Part shown: in pieces, positions 1 to 7,545 of the stretch
How the letters are laid out: every line of letters starts with the position of its first letter
How positions within the stretch are numbered: position 1 is the stretch's first letter
NCBI GenBank assembly: GCA_036495525.1
Contig: DASXMR010000123.1
Location: 1-64,000, forward strand
Reading direction: 5' to 3'
Origin: DASXMR01 sp036495525
Lineage (GTDB): Bacteria > Actinomycetota > Actinomycetes > Streptosporangiales > Streptosporangiaceae
DNA length: 64,000 bases
The notes under the pieces: model-generated
Told to the model about the DNA's origin: nothing
Database searches by the model: none
The model's input: only the letters and a program-made list of their open reading frames with translations
Made by a program: the position numbers and the translations under genes

Positions 1-54
1 CACCGGATTTGCTATCGTGAGGCGGCCGGCCCGGCTACAGGCCGCGGCCCGCAT

Positions 55-142
55 GTCCGGGTGGCGGAATAGGCAGACGCGCTAGCTTGAGGTGCTAGTG
101 CCCCAAAAGGGCATGGGGGTTCAAGTCCCCCCTCGGACACCA
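55..142 (+). tRNA. tRNA-Leu (GAG)
   Basis: The 88-nt sequence folds as a class II tRNA. The acceptor strand GTCCGGG (55-61) pairs with CTCGGAC (132-138), and a CCA end is encoded at 140-142. The anticodon stem-loop CTAGC-TTGAGGT-GCTAG gives anticodon GAG, which reads CUC leucine codons. A long variable arm precedes the T arm (GGGGG-TTCAAGT-CCCCC). Its 3' end is the integration target of the adjacent mobile element, and integration leaves the tRNA intact. Confidence 0.96.
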
Positions 143-143
143 A
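119..143 (+). other. attL, 25-bp core overlapping tRNA-Leu 3' end
   Basis: This stretch covers the T loop, T stem 3' strand, acceptor strand and CCA of the tRNA plus one base. The identical 25 bases recur at 15986-16010, and identity stops on both sides (G versus A before, A versus C after). The integrase gene ends 72 bp inward, the usual position for an int gene next to attL. Confidence 0.93.
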
Positions 144-214
144 ATATCCCCTGGTAGATGGCTTGTAATTCGCGTCAGATGGGCGCGGTGGCACTCCCCT
201 GGCACTTGTCAGCA

Positions 215-1426
215 TCACGCGCTCGCCTCCCTGACCAGACGGGCGAACAGGTCCGCCGCGTCCCGCTGATTACCGGGCAGCACGTGGCTGTAGACAGTCA
301 GCGTGATGGTCGGGCTGGCGTGCCCGAGGCGCTGGCTGACCACGTGCACGGGCACACCGGCGAGCAGCAGCACGGTGGCATGGGTATGCCTCAGATCATG
401 CAGCCTGATCACCGGCACCGCTTCCCCGGCGGGGGTCTTGCGGCACTGTGCGATGTCGGCGACGAACCGGCGGGAGGTGTGCTCTGGGCTGCGGTAGGTG
501 CCTTCGATGTCGCCGAAGACCAGGGCGTCGTCGCGCATCAGCGACAGGTGCAGCGCGCCGCGGGCCTTGCGGTGGGCGCGGAGCACGGCCACCGTGTCAG
601 CGTCCAGGTCGACTACCCGCGGCTTCCCGCTCTTGGTGTCGCCCTCGATTACCTCGGCGCTTTCCCCGGCTACCCGGACCATTCCCGCCGAGCGGCGGAT
701 GCTGAGCGTGCCAGCGTCCAGGTCCACGTCGCGCCAGCGGGCAGCCAGCGCCTCCCCGCGCCTCATGCCGGTACATGCCAGCGCGTACCACAGCGGGTGA
801 TGCTGACTGTGCTCAGCTGACCAGGCCAGGAACGCGGCCAGCTGCGCCGAGCTCCAGCACTGCTGCTCCGGCGCCTTGGCTTCCCTCGCGGTCGGCGGCG
901 TGGCCGCGTCGGCCGGGTTCCGGAGCAGCAGGCCGTCACGCACCGCCTGGCCGAGGATGCCGTGAATGGTCGTGTGCAGATAGCGCACCGTCCGCGCTGA
1001 CAGTCCCTCGCCCGCGCGGTGGTCCTTCCGGCCGCCCTTCTCGAGCACCCGGTAATGGCTGGTCAGCTTCACACCGGTCAGCTGGGCCAGCGGCAACTCG
1101 GCGATCGGGTACGGCTCGACGTGAAGCCGCCAGTTCTTCCGGTACGAGGCGCGTGTCTGCGGCCCGATCCGCAGGCCGTCGATGACCTCGGCGCCGTAGG
1201 ACCCGAACCGCTGCCGGCTCGGCTCGATGAACTCGCCGCGGCGGCCGGCTGACTGCGCGTCGGTCAGCCATTCCAGGCCGGCCTTCTTGGTGAGGAAGCC
1301 CTTGCGCTGCGCCTGCTGAGTGGTGCCATCGGGCATCAGCACCGGGCCGCGGGCACGCCACCGCTCCCCCGCCGTCGTCTTGTACGACCAGCACCCGCCC
1401 TGACCTGGCGAACGGCGCCTAGGCAC
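215..1426 (-). CDS. int: Tyrosine recombinase / integrase
   Basis: This site-specific recombinase would integrate and, with a directionality factor, excise the element at the tRNA-Leu gene. An N-terminal arm-binding and SAM-like core-binding region (about 1-180) precedes the catalytic domain. The full catalytic set is visible: Arg222 in TGMRRGE, a Lys near 265-268 (TKSGK), His343 and Arg346 in LHDLRHTH, His369 in RLGHAS and Tyr379 in VYSH. The start chosen is GTG at 1426, overlapping the stop of the upstream XRE gene by 8 bp. It gives 403 residues and a natural N-terminus (MPRRRSPGQG). A longer frame reaching 1546 starts inside the upstream gene and looks non-coding. Translational coupling to the regulator is likely. 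Confidence 0.93.
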   Translation of the reverse strand: MPRRRSPGQGGCWSYKTTAGERWRARGPVLMPDGTTQQAQRKGFLTKKAGLEWLTDAQSAGRRGEFIEPSRQRFGSYGAEVIDGLRIGPQTRASYRKNWRLHVEPYPIAELPLAQLTGVKLTSHYRVLEKGGRKDHRAGEGLSARTVRYLHTTIHGILGQAVRDGLLLRNPADAATPPTAREAKAPEQQCWSSAQLAAFLAWSAEHSQHHPLWYALACTGMRRGEALAARWRDVDLDAGTLSIRRSAGMVRVAGESAEVIEGDTKSGKPRVVDLDADTVAVLRAHRKARGALHLSLMRDDALVFGDIEGTYRSPEHTSRRFVADIAQCRKTPAGEAVPVIRLHDLRHTHATVLLLAGVPVHVVSQRLGHASPTITLTVYSHVLPGNQRDAADLFARLVREASA

Positions 1427-1865
1427 CGGACGCCCCCGGCTTGCGCTCGATCTCGTCACGCCGCCCGGCCGCCTCGCCCCACTGCTGCTGGTCGACCATG
1501 AAGATCTCAGGCTCGGCGCCGTTGTACTTCCACGCGACCTGGCCAACGTTCAGCCCGGGGCAGATCATCTGCTGGACCGACCAGACCGAGACAGCCGCCC
1601 CGTTCGGGAAGTCGACCACCTTGTCGTCAGGAATGGGGTTCATCAGCGCCGCGACGGTGGTCTGCAGCGCGTGCGCCAGCCCGAGGACCTCCTCGGCGCT
1701 GACCCGGCGCTCGCCGCGCTCCACGTTTCCCATGGTCTGGCGGTGCCAGGTGTCGTAGCCGAGCGCGTTCATCCGCTGCACGACAAGTCCCTGATTGAGC
1801 CCGGCCCGAGTGCGCAGCGCGCGGATGTTGCGTCGCAGGACCTCGGAGTAGGTGGTCGGCGCCAT
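1419..1865 (-). CDS. XRE-family HTH regulator of the element
   Basis: The 148-residue protein has an N-terminal helix-turn-helix of the XRE/Cro type (about residues 8-70; RRNIRALRTRAGLNQ, then VERGERRVSAEEVLGLA). A C-terminal part of unknown fold follows (PNGAAVSVWSVQQM to the end). The ATG at 1865 was chosen because the preceding 27 codons look non-coding and cover the probable promoter. It sits directly upstream of int and overlaps it, so it probably controls integration or excision as part of one transcript. The target sites are not known. The 23-bp palindrome at 6022-6044 is one candidate. Confidence 0.82.
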   Translation of the reverse strand: MAPTTYSEVLRRNIRALRTRAGLNQGLVVQRMNALGYDTWHRQTMGNVERGERRVSAEEVLGLAHALQTTVAALMNPIPDDKVVDFPNGAAVSVWSVQQMICPGLNVGQVAWKYNGAEPEIFMVDQQQWGEAAGRRDEIERKPGASGA

Positions 1866-2020
1866 GCTCCGAGTATGCACGTTTTTCGGACCTGACGCCA
1901 GCCCAAAGGGAAACATCTTTCCCCCAGCAGACACATCGGGTTGCATGACAGTCGGATCTCTGGCAAGGTTTTAGGACATGCGGGCCACGCATCGTGGTCT
2001 CAGACCATCTAGGAGCGGTC

Positions 2021-2266
2021 ATGACTGCACCCGTCACCTGGAGCCCCACCGCGCAGGCCGCGCTGGACCGTTTGCGGGGGAGATTGTTCGCCACCGTCAC
2101 CGAGGCTGCCGCGATCTTGCGGTACGACCCGCGGACCCTCCGGAAGGCCATCGCCGACGGCGACGTGCCGGCCGTGCAGGCCGGGCCCACCTACCGCATA
2201 CCAACGTCCTGGCTCTACGAGCAGGCAGGACTCAGCCAGCGCGCAAGCGAAACGGCCAGCCGATAG
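2021..2266 (+). CDS. MerR-type / excisionase-like HTH protein
   Basis: This small DNA-binding protein (81 residues) has a winged-helix signature of the MerR/Xis kind (TVTEAAAILRYDPRTLRKAI, then IPTSWLYEQAG). Proteins of this size and fold commonly act as recombination directionality factors or repressors in AICEs. The ATG at 2021 is preceded by AGGAG (CTAGGAGCGGTC), which decides against the ATG-like start 27 bp earlier. It is divergent from the XRE-int unit with about 155 bp between, which must hold both promoters. Excisionase function is inference from size, fold and position. Confidence 0.75.
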   Translation: MTAPVTWSPTAQAALDRLRGRLFATVTEAAAILRYDPRTLRKAIADGDVPAVQAGPTYRIPTSWLYEQAGLSQRASETASR

Positions 2267-2280
2267 ACCGGCTGGCCGTT
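2251..2280 (+). terminator. Hairpin across the end of the Xis-like gene
   Basis: An 11-bp perfect inverted repeat (AACGGCCAGCC / GGCTGGCCGTT) with an 8-nt loop containing the stop codon spans 2251-2280. No T run follows, so it may be an attenuator or mRNA-processing site rather than a classical terminator. The next gene starts 34 bp later with its own ribosome site. Confidence 0.5.
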
Positions 2281-2313
2281 CCTAAGTCCTCAACCCAAAA
2301 AGGACCTCTGTGC

Positions 2314-2712
2314 ATGATCGGCACCAGCATAACCGCTGACACCATCGCCGAGGTGATGGAGCGCTCCGACGAGCGCGAGCTCCAGCTGCGTCTCCGGCTC
2401 GAGGCCTGGCACGAGGGGTGGCACGCTAGGTCAGCCTCGGCCCAGGCCGAGGGCTACGCCCAGGCCGAGGCTGACCTCGAGCTGGCGTGGCGTGAGTGCG
2501 CCGTCCCTGTCAGTCGCGGTGACTTCAGCGACCAGGCGGCCGCCAGGCGCGTCACCCGCGCCGAGCGTGCCTGCGAAGCCGACGCGCGGCGATGGTGGGA
2601 CGAGTTCCACGCGCGGGCTGAGGCCTGCCCGCCGTCCCAGCGCACGCCCGTGCAGGCTCAGGTGGTCAGCCTGGCAGCGTGGCGGGCCCGGAAGCGCGGA
2701 GGTGCCGCGTGA
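2314..2712 (+). CDS. Hypothetical element protein upstream of rep
   Basis: The 132-residue protein is charged and mostly helical, rich in Ala, Arg and Glu, with no domain I can name. The ATG at 2314 follows AAAAAGGACC, a good ribosome site. It overlaps the replication ATPase gene by 4 bp (GTGA), so the two are translationally coupled. Position directly before rep suggests an accessory role in replication or its control, but nothing in the sequence proves this. A longer in-frame reading upstream would overlap the Xis-like gene and is not credible. Confidence 0.7.
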   Translation: MIGTSITADTIAEVMERSDERELQLRLRLEAWHEGWHARSASAQAEGYAQAEADLELAWRECAVPVSRGDFSDQAAARRVTRAERACEADARRWWDEFHARAEACPPSQRTPVQAQVVSLAAWRARKRGGAA

Positions 2713-4475
2713 TCGGCAGCGACTTTGACGACGCTGGCCGCCTGGTCGTCCGCGTAGAGAACCGCAACCCCGTGGACGTCGCCGACGACATAGCCGCGCA
2801 CCTGCTCAAGTCGAACGACCCGCCGCACCTGTTCAGCATGAGCCCAGCTGCTGTCCTGCTCAGGGACAGCGGGCAGCTCGAGCCCATGGATGCCGATCGC
2901 TGGCTCGCCTACGTAGCGCGCCGCGTCACCTTCGAGGTGATGTCGCGCGGCGGAGAGCGCATCGTCGCCCCGCCCGCGGCGGTGATGAAGCTCCTTCCCT
3001 CGGTGATCACTCCCGAGCTGCCGCCGCTCGATGGCGTTGCCACGACGCCTTACCTCGACGCGGACGGCGCGGTGATCTCAGCTGACGGCTACCACCCCGG
3101 CACGCGGCTGGTGCTCAGCACCGGCAGCCTGACACTGGCGGCCGTCAGCGACGTGCCCAGCGCGGAGGAGGTCAGGCGCGCGGCAGCGCTGCTCACCTCC
3201 GACTGGCTCGGCGACTTCCCCTTCACAGCCGACGTCGACAAGGCCAACGTGATAGCCGCCCTGCTCACTCTCACCGGCCGCTCGTTCTTCTCCCTGGCGC
3301 CGCTCTTCGTCGTGGACGCTTCCACCCCCGGATCCGGGAAGGGCCTGCTGGTCAGCACCCTGGCGCTGATCGCCACCGGGGAGCCGCCGCACTTCCTGGA
3401 GCTGCCCGGCGACGGCGAGGAGCAGCGTAAGAAGGTCACCTCCGCCCTCATGGCAGGACACTCGCTGATTGCCTGGGACGAATCCCACGTCATCGCCGGC
3501 CGCACCCTGGCCATGATCCTGACGGCCGAGAAGTACAGCGACCGGCTGCTGGGCGGCAACAAGCTCATCAGCGTGACCAACCGGTTCACGCAGATCGCGC
3601 TCGGCAACAACGTCCAGGTCTGGGGCGACATGAAGCGCCGCGTCGTCCCCTGCCGCCTGGTCCCCGACGTGGAGCACCCCGAGCACCGCACGAGCTTCCG
3701 GCACCCCGACCTCGAGCAATGGGTACGCAGGCACCGCGGCGAGCTCCTGGCCGCAGCCCTAACCATCTGGCGGAACTGGGATGCCACGGGCCGCCGCAAG
3801 GCCAGCGTGACCATGGGCAGCTTCGAGCGGTGGGCGCGCACAGTCGGCGGCGCACTGGAGGCAGCCGGCATCACCGGGTTCCTGGGTCACACGGAGCACT
3901 GGCTCGACTCGTCAGACCAGGACGCCTCAGAGTGGCAAGAACACGTAGCGGACCTCCGAGCGATCTTCGGTGCAACGCAGTTCACCGCTGCCGACGCGGC
4001 CAGCGCGATCAGTAAGGGGAAGCTCGCGCTTCCCTGGTTCAAGCGCGACCCCGACATGCCGCTCGGCAAGGCGCTGGGCTACAGGTACCGCACCATCCGG
4101 GACCGCTGGCTCGGCGACTTCCGCCTCGTCTCGCCCGGCATGACCAACGGGAAGGCACGCTGGCGCGTCCAGGCGAGAGGTGAAACCCACGCGGCTGCGC
4201 CGTCAGCAACCTCGGGAATCATGCCCACTGATGCCACCATCTCTACTCAGAATGCACCTATAACGGACACGCCGAGTAGAGATGGTGGCATGGGGTGGCA
4301 TCCAAACCCCGTTCCTGAGCCGTCGCAATGGCCTGACGGCTCGCCCGGCGCGGAAGCCCGGACCGTCAGCGCTCAGTGCCGCACATGCCACCTGTCGCTC
4401 ACCGGCCAGGCCGGGACCGTCGCCGACTGCCCGAACTGCCACGGCCGCACCCCGCTGCCCGAGCCCGGCCAGTGA
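2709..4475 (+). CDS. Replication ATPase / helicase-like Rep protein
   Basis: The 588-residue protein has a P-loop at about residue 204 (TPGSGKGLL), a Walker B-like strand (LIAWDES, about 255) and a sensor stretch with Asn and a trailing Arg (GNNVQVWGDMKRRVVP). This pattern is shared with ATPase/primase-helicase proteins of actinobacterial plasmids and AICEs. No primase active site is evident in the N-terminal 190 residues. A Ser/Thr/Pro-rich linker (about 500-550) leads to a C-terminal zinc ribbon (CRTC, then CPNC). The GTG at 2709 overlaps the previous stop. The linker-coding DNA contains a perfect 18-bp inverted repeat that may be the origin. Replication initiation or unwinding is inferred from family likeness. 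Confidence 0.78.
   Translation: MIGSDFDDAGRLVVRVENRNPVDVADDIAAHLLKSNDPPHLFSMSPAAVLLRDSGQLEPMDADRWLAYVARRVTFEVMSRGGERIVAPPAAVMKLLPSVITPELPPLDGVATTPYLDADGAVISADGYHPGTRLVLSTGSLTLAAVSDVPSAEEVRRAAALLTSDWLGDFPFTADVDKANVIAALLTLTGRSFFSLAPLFVVDASTPGSGKGLLVSTLALIATGEPPHFLELPGDGEEQRKKVTSALMAGHSLIAWDESHVIAGRTLAMILTAEKYSDRLLGGNKLISVTNRFTQIALGNNVQVWGDMKRRVVPCRLVPDVEHPEHRTSFRHPDLEQWVRRHRGELLAAALTIWRNWDATGRRKASVTMGSFERWARTVGGALEAAGITGFLGHTEHWLDSSDQDASEWQEHVADLRAIFGATQFTAADAASAISKGKLALPWFKRDPDMPLGKALGYRYRTIRDRWLGDFRLVSPGMTNGKARWRVQARGETHAAAPSATSGIMPTDATISTQNAPITDTPSRDGGMGWHPNPVPEPSQWPDGSPGAEARTVSAQCRTCHLSLTGQAGTVADCPNCHGRTPLPEPGQ
4231..4291. repeat. Perfect 18-bp inverted repeat inside rep
   Basis: The arms ATGCCACCATCTCTACTC (4231-4248) and GAGTAGAGATGGTGGCAT (4274-4291) are exact complements around a 25-nt spacer. 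Imperfect pairing extends outward, because 4221-4230 and 4292-4301 resemble each other's complement. The repeat lies in the low-complexity linker between the ATPase and the zinc ribbon, where protein constraint is weak. That is a common place for an embedded origin or operator. Confidence 0.8.
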
Positions 4476-5116
4476 GCGCGCCCTATCAGGTGATGCCGCC
4501 GCTCACTGCGGAGGAGCGCGCCGCCCTGGCCGCTGACATCGCCGAGCGGGGCGTGCTAGTCCCGATCGTCACAGACCAGCACGGCACCATCCTCGACGGC
4601 CACCACCGCAAGCACATCGCCGACGAGCTCGGCGTGCCCTACCGAACCGACGTCGTGAAAGTCACCGACGACGACGACGCCCGCAGCATCGCCCGCATGT
4701 ACAACCTGGCCCGCCGGCACCTGACCCGCGAGCAGAAGCGCCAGCTAATCGCCGAGGAGATCCGCGCCCGGCCCGGCGTCTCGGACCGCGAGATAGCCCG
4801 CGCCATGCGATGCGACCACAAGACCGTCGGGTCGGTCCGCCGCGAGCTGAGTGGGGAAATTCCCCAGCCCGGCCTGACCGCAGCACAGCGCCGTGAGGCG
4901 GACCTGATGTTCCAGGTCTGGCAGTCCCGCACCATCGACGCAGCGCACCGCATCGGATCAGGTGAGCCGATCCTGGCCTGGTCGCTGCACGGTCCGCCTG
5001 GTGACGTCGACTGGGCGGCGTACGGCGAGGCATCGCAGCGGTTCGCCGAGTGGGCCTGCGCATCCGAGGAGACCCGCGGCGTGCTGTGGGACTACGCAGA
5101 CGAGCCCGCGCAGTGA
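4472..5116 (+). CDS. ParB/Srx-fold nuclease-like protein with HTH
   Basis: The 214-residue protein starts with a ParB N-terminal-like domain (LTAEERAALAADIAERG, then DGHHRKHIADELGV), the fold that in ParB binds CTP and in relatives has nuclease activity. A helix-turn-helix follows (VSDREIARAMRCDHKTVGSVRREL, given here across about residues 105-130). The rest is an Arg/Trp-rich helical tail. The GTG at 4472 overlaps the rep stop (GTGA), so it is part of the rep operon. It may act in plasmid-form partition or as a regulator. No ParA partner is present in the element, which favours regulation. Confidence 0.78.
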   Translation: MSAPYQVMPPLTAEERAALAADIAERGVLVPIVTDQHGTILDGHHRKHIADELGVPYRTDVVKVTDDDDARSIARMYNLARRHLTREQKRQLIAEEIRARPGVSDREIARAMRCDHKTVGSVRRELSGEIPQPGLTAAQRREADLMFQVWQSRTIDAAHRIGSGEPILAWSLHGPPGDVDWAAYGEASQRFAEWACASEETRGVLWDYADEPAQ

Positions 5117-5199
5117 CCCACCGCACCCGCCCGCCGCGCCGCCACCCATGGCGCACCAGGCACCCGCTAGCACCGTTCCCCGTCGTCCAGGAGATGCCC

Positions 5200-5532
5200 A
5201 TGCAGCTTCCGCTCACCACCGCCCGCAGGCGCTGGGACAACCTCATCGCCGACTACGGCGACATGCCCCAGGTCCGCGACTGGATCATCACCCAGGCCGC
5301 CGAATGGCAAGCCAGCCACGCCGCCACGGCCGCCGCGCTCAGGACTGACAGCGGCTTCGCCGGGCCACCGCCAGGCCGCATGGCCGGCGACGAGGCCCTC
5401 GACTGCGCCGAGCACGGCTTCACCTACACACCCGGCGCCATCGGCTGCCCCGTCTGCATCCTCGGCGACGACCCGCACGTGCCCCCGCGGCGCCTTGCCG
5501 CCGTCCCAGACGACGGCCAGCAGCACGACTAA
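5200..5532 (+). CDS. Small zinc-binding hypothetical protein
   Basis: The 110-residue protein has helical N-terminal sequence (ARRRWDNLIADYGDMPQVRDW), then a probable metal site (CAEHGFTYTPGAIGCPVC). A good ribosome site (CCAGGAG, 5187-5193) lies 6 nt before the ATG at 5200. A GTG at 5113 that overlaps the previous stop is an alternative start adding 29 Arg/Pro-rich residues. It follows the ParB-like gene in the same direction and belongs to the replication-region operon. Function is unknown. Confidence 0.6.
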   Translation: MQLPLTTARRRWDNLIADYGDMPQVRDWIITQAAEWQASHAATAAALRTDSGFAGPPPGRMAGDEALDCAEHGFTYTPGAIGCPVCILGDDPHVPPRRLAAVPDDGQQHD

Positions 5533-5610
5533 CATGCGCGATGCCCTCCCGGCCGCACACCGGAAGGGCACCCGTTCGTCAACGACAACCACAAGGAGAC
5601 TAGCGCCCCC

Positions 5611-5847
5611 ATGAGTCCCAACCTGATCCTCTCCCGCAACAGCGACGGCGTGGTCGAGTTCACCGACACTGCCACCGGCACCCACGTGCGCATGCATCAC
5701 GTCGCCGACCCGCCGTTCAGCTGCGAGGTCTGCAGCTGCCACGTCGGCAGCACCAGGCTGCGTGAGCACGCGAGCTGGCACGCAGACAAACTCCGCGACG
5801 CTCCCCAGGCACCGCGGCAGCGTCCGTCGGCGCAACCAGCCGACTAA
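5611..5847 (+). CDS. Small zinc-finger hypothetical protein
   Basis: The 78-residue protein carries a C2H2-like arrangement (CEVCSCHVG, then HASWHADK). The preceding residues FTDTATGTHVRMHH suggest a small beta-rich domain. The ATG at 5611 follows ACAAGGAGACTAG, with the ribosome site about 10 nt upstream. It is the last gene before a strong hairpin at 5866-5900, so it ends the left-arm transcript. Similar tiny zinc proteins are frequent in actinobacterial mobile elements, with no known role. Confidence 0.65.
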   Translation: MSPNLILSRNSDGVVEFTDTATGTHVRMHHVADPPFSCEVCSCHVGSTRLREHASWHADKLRDAPQAPRQRPSAQPAD

Positions 5848-5865
5848 CCACCAGCCACCACCACC

Positions 5866-5900
5866 GAAGGCCCGGCTGTCACCACGACGGCCGGGCCTTC
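5866..5900 (+). terminator. Strong hairpin terminator after the left-arm operon
   Basis: The perfect 11-bp arms GAAGGCCCGGC (5866-5876) and GCCGGGCCTTC (5890-5900) enclose a 13-nt loop, 18 bp after the last stop codon. There is no downstream T run, as is common in high-GC actinobacteria. Confidence 0.75.
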
Positions 5901-6021
5901 CACCTTCCCCAGGGAAGCTCCCACCGTGACTACCCAGACCGTGCCTACGGCCAGCACCGTGGTGACACAAGCCGTGGTGACAACCCGCGCGAGGCGAACC
6001 CCTGGAAACTCCCCGAACTCG

Positions 6022-6044
6022 CTAATTGCGCAATGCGCAATTAG
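6022..6044. promoter_or_regulatory. Perfect 23-bp palindrome, candidate operator
   Basis: The arms CTAATTGCGCA and TGCGCAATTAG are exact complements around one central base. The inner GCGCAATGCGC and AT-rich flanks stand out in this GC-rich DNA. Length and symmetry fit a dimeric HTH regulator. The element encodes an XRE protein and two small HTH proteins that could bind it. Confidence 0.65.
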
Positions 6045-6098
6045 ATCATCACAGCCTCTGCTGCGGCCGGATGCAGCCGGAGCCTGTCACCGACTCTG

Positions 6099-6124
6099 TG
6101 TCGTATACCGCCTGGTACACGACA
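6099..6124. promoter_or_regulatory. Near-perfect 11-bp dyad
   Basis: TGTCGTATACC (6099-6109) and GGTACACGACA (6114-6124) pair at 10 of 11 positions around the 4-nt loop GCCT. It may form a short hairpin in RNA or single-stranded DNA, or be a regulator site. It lies 55 bp from the 23-bp palindrome. Confidence 0.5.
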
Positions 6125-6490
6125 AACGCTCATCCGAACTGGCTGCACCCGTAAGCGTGCGCGCCGGAGCCGGGACCTTAGGAGCTGTGCACTGGTCGGC
6201 AAGCTGCCGCCGAGGCCAGCACCAGCAGCCAGGTGAGCAGTAGCTAAGTGCCGCAGCCGGTGCCACAGGTGGGGAATTCCTGCCGATGCGCAGGTCACAG
6301 CGTTAGGCGTGGGAGATGTAGAGTCCCATGCCACGCCAATCCGGTAACCCTCCGCCACGATCCCTGAGCTGCTGACCAGTCCCGGCCAGCCCCGATTCGA
6401 CCCCCGTGCCTTCCGCATAGACCAAGATCATTTACCCAGGGGTGCTGCCGAGATTTTTGTGCGCCGTTTTTTGGACGCGCTTAGGGCCGG

Positions 6491-6742
6491 TTGTGGCAGC
6501 GGGTGACACGTTGTACGTTCTGGAGCACATCTTCTGCCGGAGGTTGCATCGCCCATCTGCTGACTCGCTCTGAGGCCGCGGCGCGGCTGAGCGTGAGCGT
6601 GTCGATGGTGCGGAAGTTGCAGCGGCAGGGTGATCTTCCTACTGCCCGGATCGGGAGCGCGGTGCGTGTCCCGGCGGAGGGCGTGGAGCGGCTGATCACG
6701 AAGGCTCTGGGTGCTGGCGGCGCCGGCGGTGGGGCATCGTGA
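6491..6742 (+). CDS. Excisionase-family HTH protein
   Basis: The sequence LLTRSEAAARLSVSVSMVRKL followed by GDLPTARIGSAVRVPAEGVERLI (residues about 22-72) is the classic small winged-helix of AlpA/Xis-type DNA-binding proteins. The start is uncertain. TTG at 6491 gives 83 residues, and a downstream start near the GGAGG at 6539-6543 would give only the HTH domain. It leads the phage-like cassette and overlaps the next gene by 4 bp (GTGA). It is the second Xis-like protein of the element, so one may be the directionality factor and the other a regulator. Confidence 0.7.
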   Translation: MWQRVTRCTFWSTSSAGGCIAHLLTRSEAAARLSVSVSMVRKLQRQGDLPTARIGSAVRVPAEGVERLITKALGAGGAGGGAS

Positions 6743-6936
6743 GTTGGTCGCGCGGGCACCGGCGGGCCCGGCGTGGCGGCCGCCGGCTGGATTACGCGAA
6801 TGAGCGCGCGTGGCGTGTGGCTAGGGCCTCGGCGAGGCAGCCGCGCAGGCGTGCGGAGATCCCATTTCCTACTTCGGTTCGGCTGCGCGGCTTGGCTGCG
6901 CCTAGTGAAGGGCGCCCGCAATGGCGCGTGTATTGA
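6739..6936 (+). CDS. Small Arg-rich hypothetical protein
   Basis: The 65-residue, strongly basic protein starts at a GTG overlapping the preceding stop by 4 bp and overlaps the next gene by 16 bp. I recognise no domain. Coupling on both sides is the main argument that it is translated. Composition alone is weak, since Arg-rich frames arise easily in this DNA. Confidence 0.4.
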   Translation: MSWSRGHRRARRGGRRLDYANERAWRVARASARQPRRRAEIPFPTSVRLRGLAAPSEGRPQWRVY

Positions 6937-7208
6937 CTGGTGGCAGCGTGGCGAAGTCTGCGGGCGGGCCGTCGCTGACGGAGTTCGCGGATTCGGCGGT
7001 CGCGGTTTTCAAGATGGCCGCGCTGGGTGACTGGCCGGCGCGGCGGGCATGGCGTGAGTTCGCGCGGGCCAACCCGCCGATGGCCCGGGTTGTGCGCAAG
7101 CACGCCAAGGCGGCTGAGCCTGCCTGGCTCAGCGAGGCGGCCGACAGCCCGGATCCGGGGTTGCGGATGCTTGCCGAGCGTGAGCGGGAGAGGCTGCGGC
7201 GTGGATAG
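6921..7208 (+). CDS. Hypothetical protein of phage-like cassette
   Basis: The 95-residue protein has an acidic-to-basic helical composition (LTEFADSAVAVFKMAALGDW, then ERERERLRRG at the C-terminus). It starts at ATG 6921 inside the end of the previous gene and overlaps the following gene by 8 bp. No family is recognisable. Size and position would fit a small head-tail or accessory phage protein, but this is only positional. Confidence 0.5.
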   Translation: MARVLTGGSVAKSAGGPSLTEFADSAVAVFKMAALGDWPARRAWREFARANPPMARVVRKHAKAAEPAWLSEAADSPDPGLRMLAERERERLRRG

Positions 7209-7545
7209 CGCGCGCGAGCTCGCTGAGCTGATCGCTGACCAGCTGGTAGCCCGGCAGGTGCTTAGCAAGTCGGCGGGCGGCAGCTCAGCTGCTGCTGAGC
7301 TCAGGCGCGAGTACGTCACGCGGCTGCGGCCGGTGTGCGCGCCGGTGGCCGACTTGTTCGCCGAGGTGCGCCGCGGCATCGCTGAGCTGCAGGCCGGGCT
7401 GGCCGAGAACGAGCGGCGCCTGGACGAGATCGCGCACGGGACCTACACGCCGGACGGGGCGGTGACTGGCCGCATGTATCGCGGGCCGCTTTCAGCCCTT
7501 CGACCCCGCCGGATACGACGTCGAGCTGACCAGGAAGGACGGTAA
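7201..7545 (+). CDS. Coiled-coil hypothetical protein
   Basis: The 114-residue protein starts at GTG 7201, overlapping the previous stop by 8 bp. The N-terminal half (ARELAELIADQLVARQVL) and the middle (VRRGIAELQAGLAENERRLD) have heptad-like spacing, and the tail is Arg-rich. The next gene begins immediately after its stop. A longer frame back to 7027 would lie within the previous gene. Function is unknown. Confidence 0.55.
   Translation: MDSARELAELIADQLVARQVLSKSAGGSSAAAELRREYVTRLRPVCAPVADLFAEVRRGIAELQAGLAENERRLDEIAHGTYTPDGAVTGRMYRGPLSALRPRRIRRRADQEGR

Larger units (their letters stand above)
5848..6490. other. 643-bp gene-free hub with several dyads
   Basis: I see no convincing gene here. 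A possible GTG frame at 5926-6243 has poor composition and no homologous look. The stretch contains a terminator hairpin (5866-5900), a perfect 23-bp palindrome (6022-6044), a near-perfect dyad (6099-6124) and a looser one (about 6306-6337). It separates the replication arm from the phage-like cassette and is lower in GC than its surroundings in places. It is a reasonable candidate for an operator region, the transfer locus (clt) or an origin. Confidence 0.6.

Noticed and set aside
158..820. Long forward frame opposite the integrase gene
   Set aside because: It is the mirror of the integrase coding sequence. Composition is Ala/Gly/Arg-rich with no recognisable domain, and int has full catalytic motifs.
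1427..1546. Extended integrase N-terminus starting at 1546
   Set aside because: The 40 extra residues are Ser/Arg-rich, overlap the XRE gene and have no ribosome site. GTG 1426 gives a family-like start.
5926..6243. Possible 105-residue protein in the hub region
   Set aside because: A GTG start with a weak ribosome site exists, but the sequence has no domain-like pattern and covers two palindromes. Regulatory DNA is the better reading.
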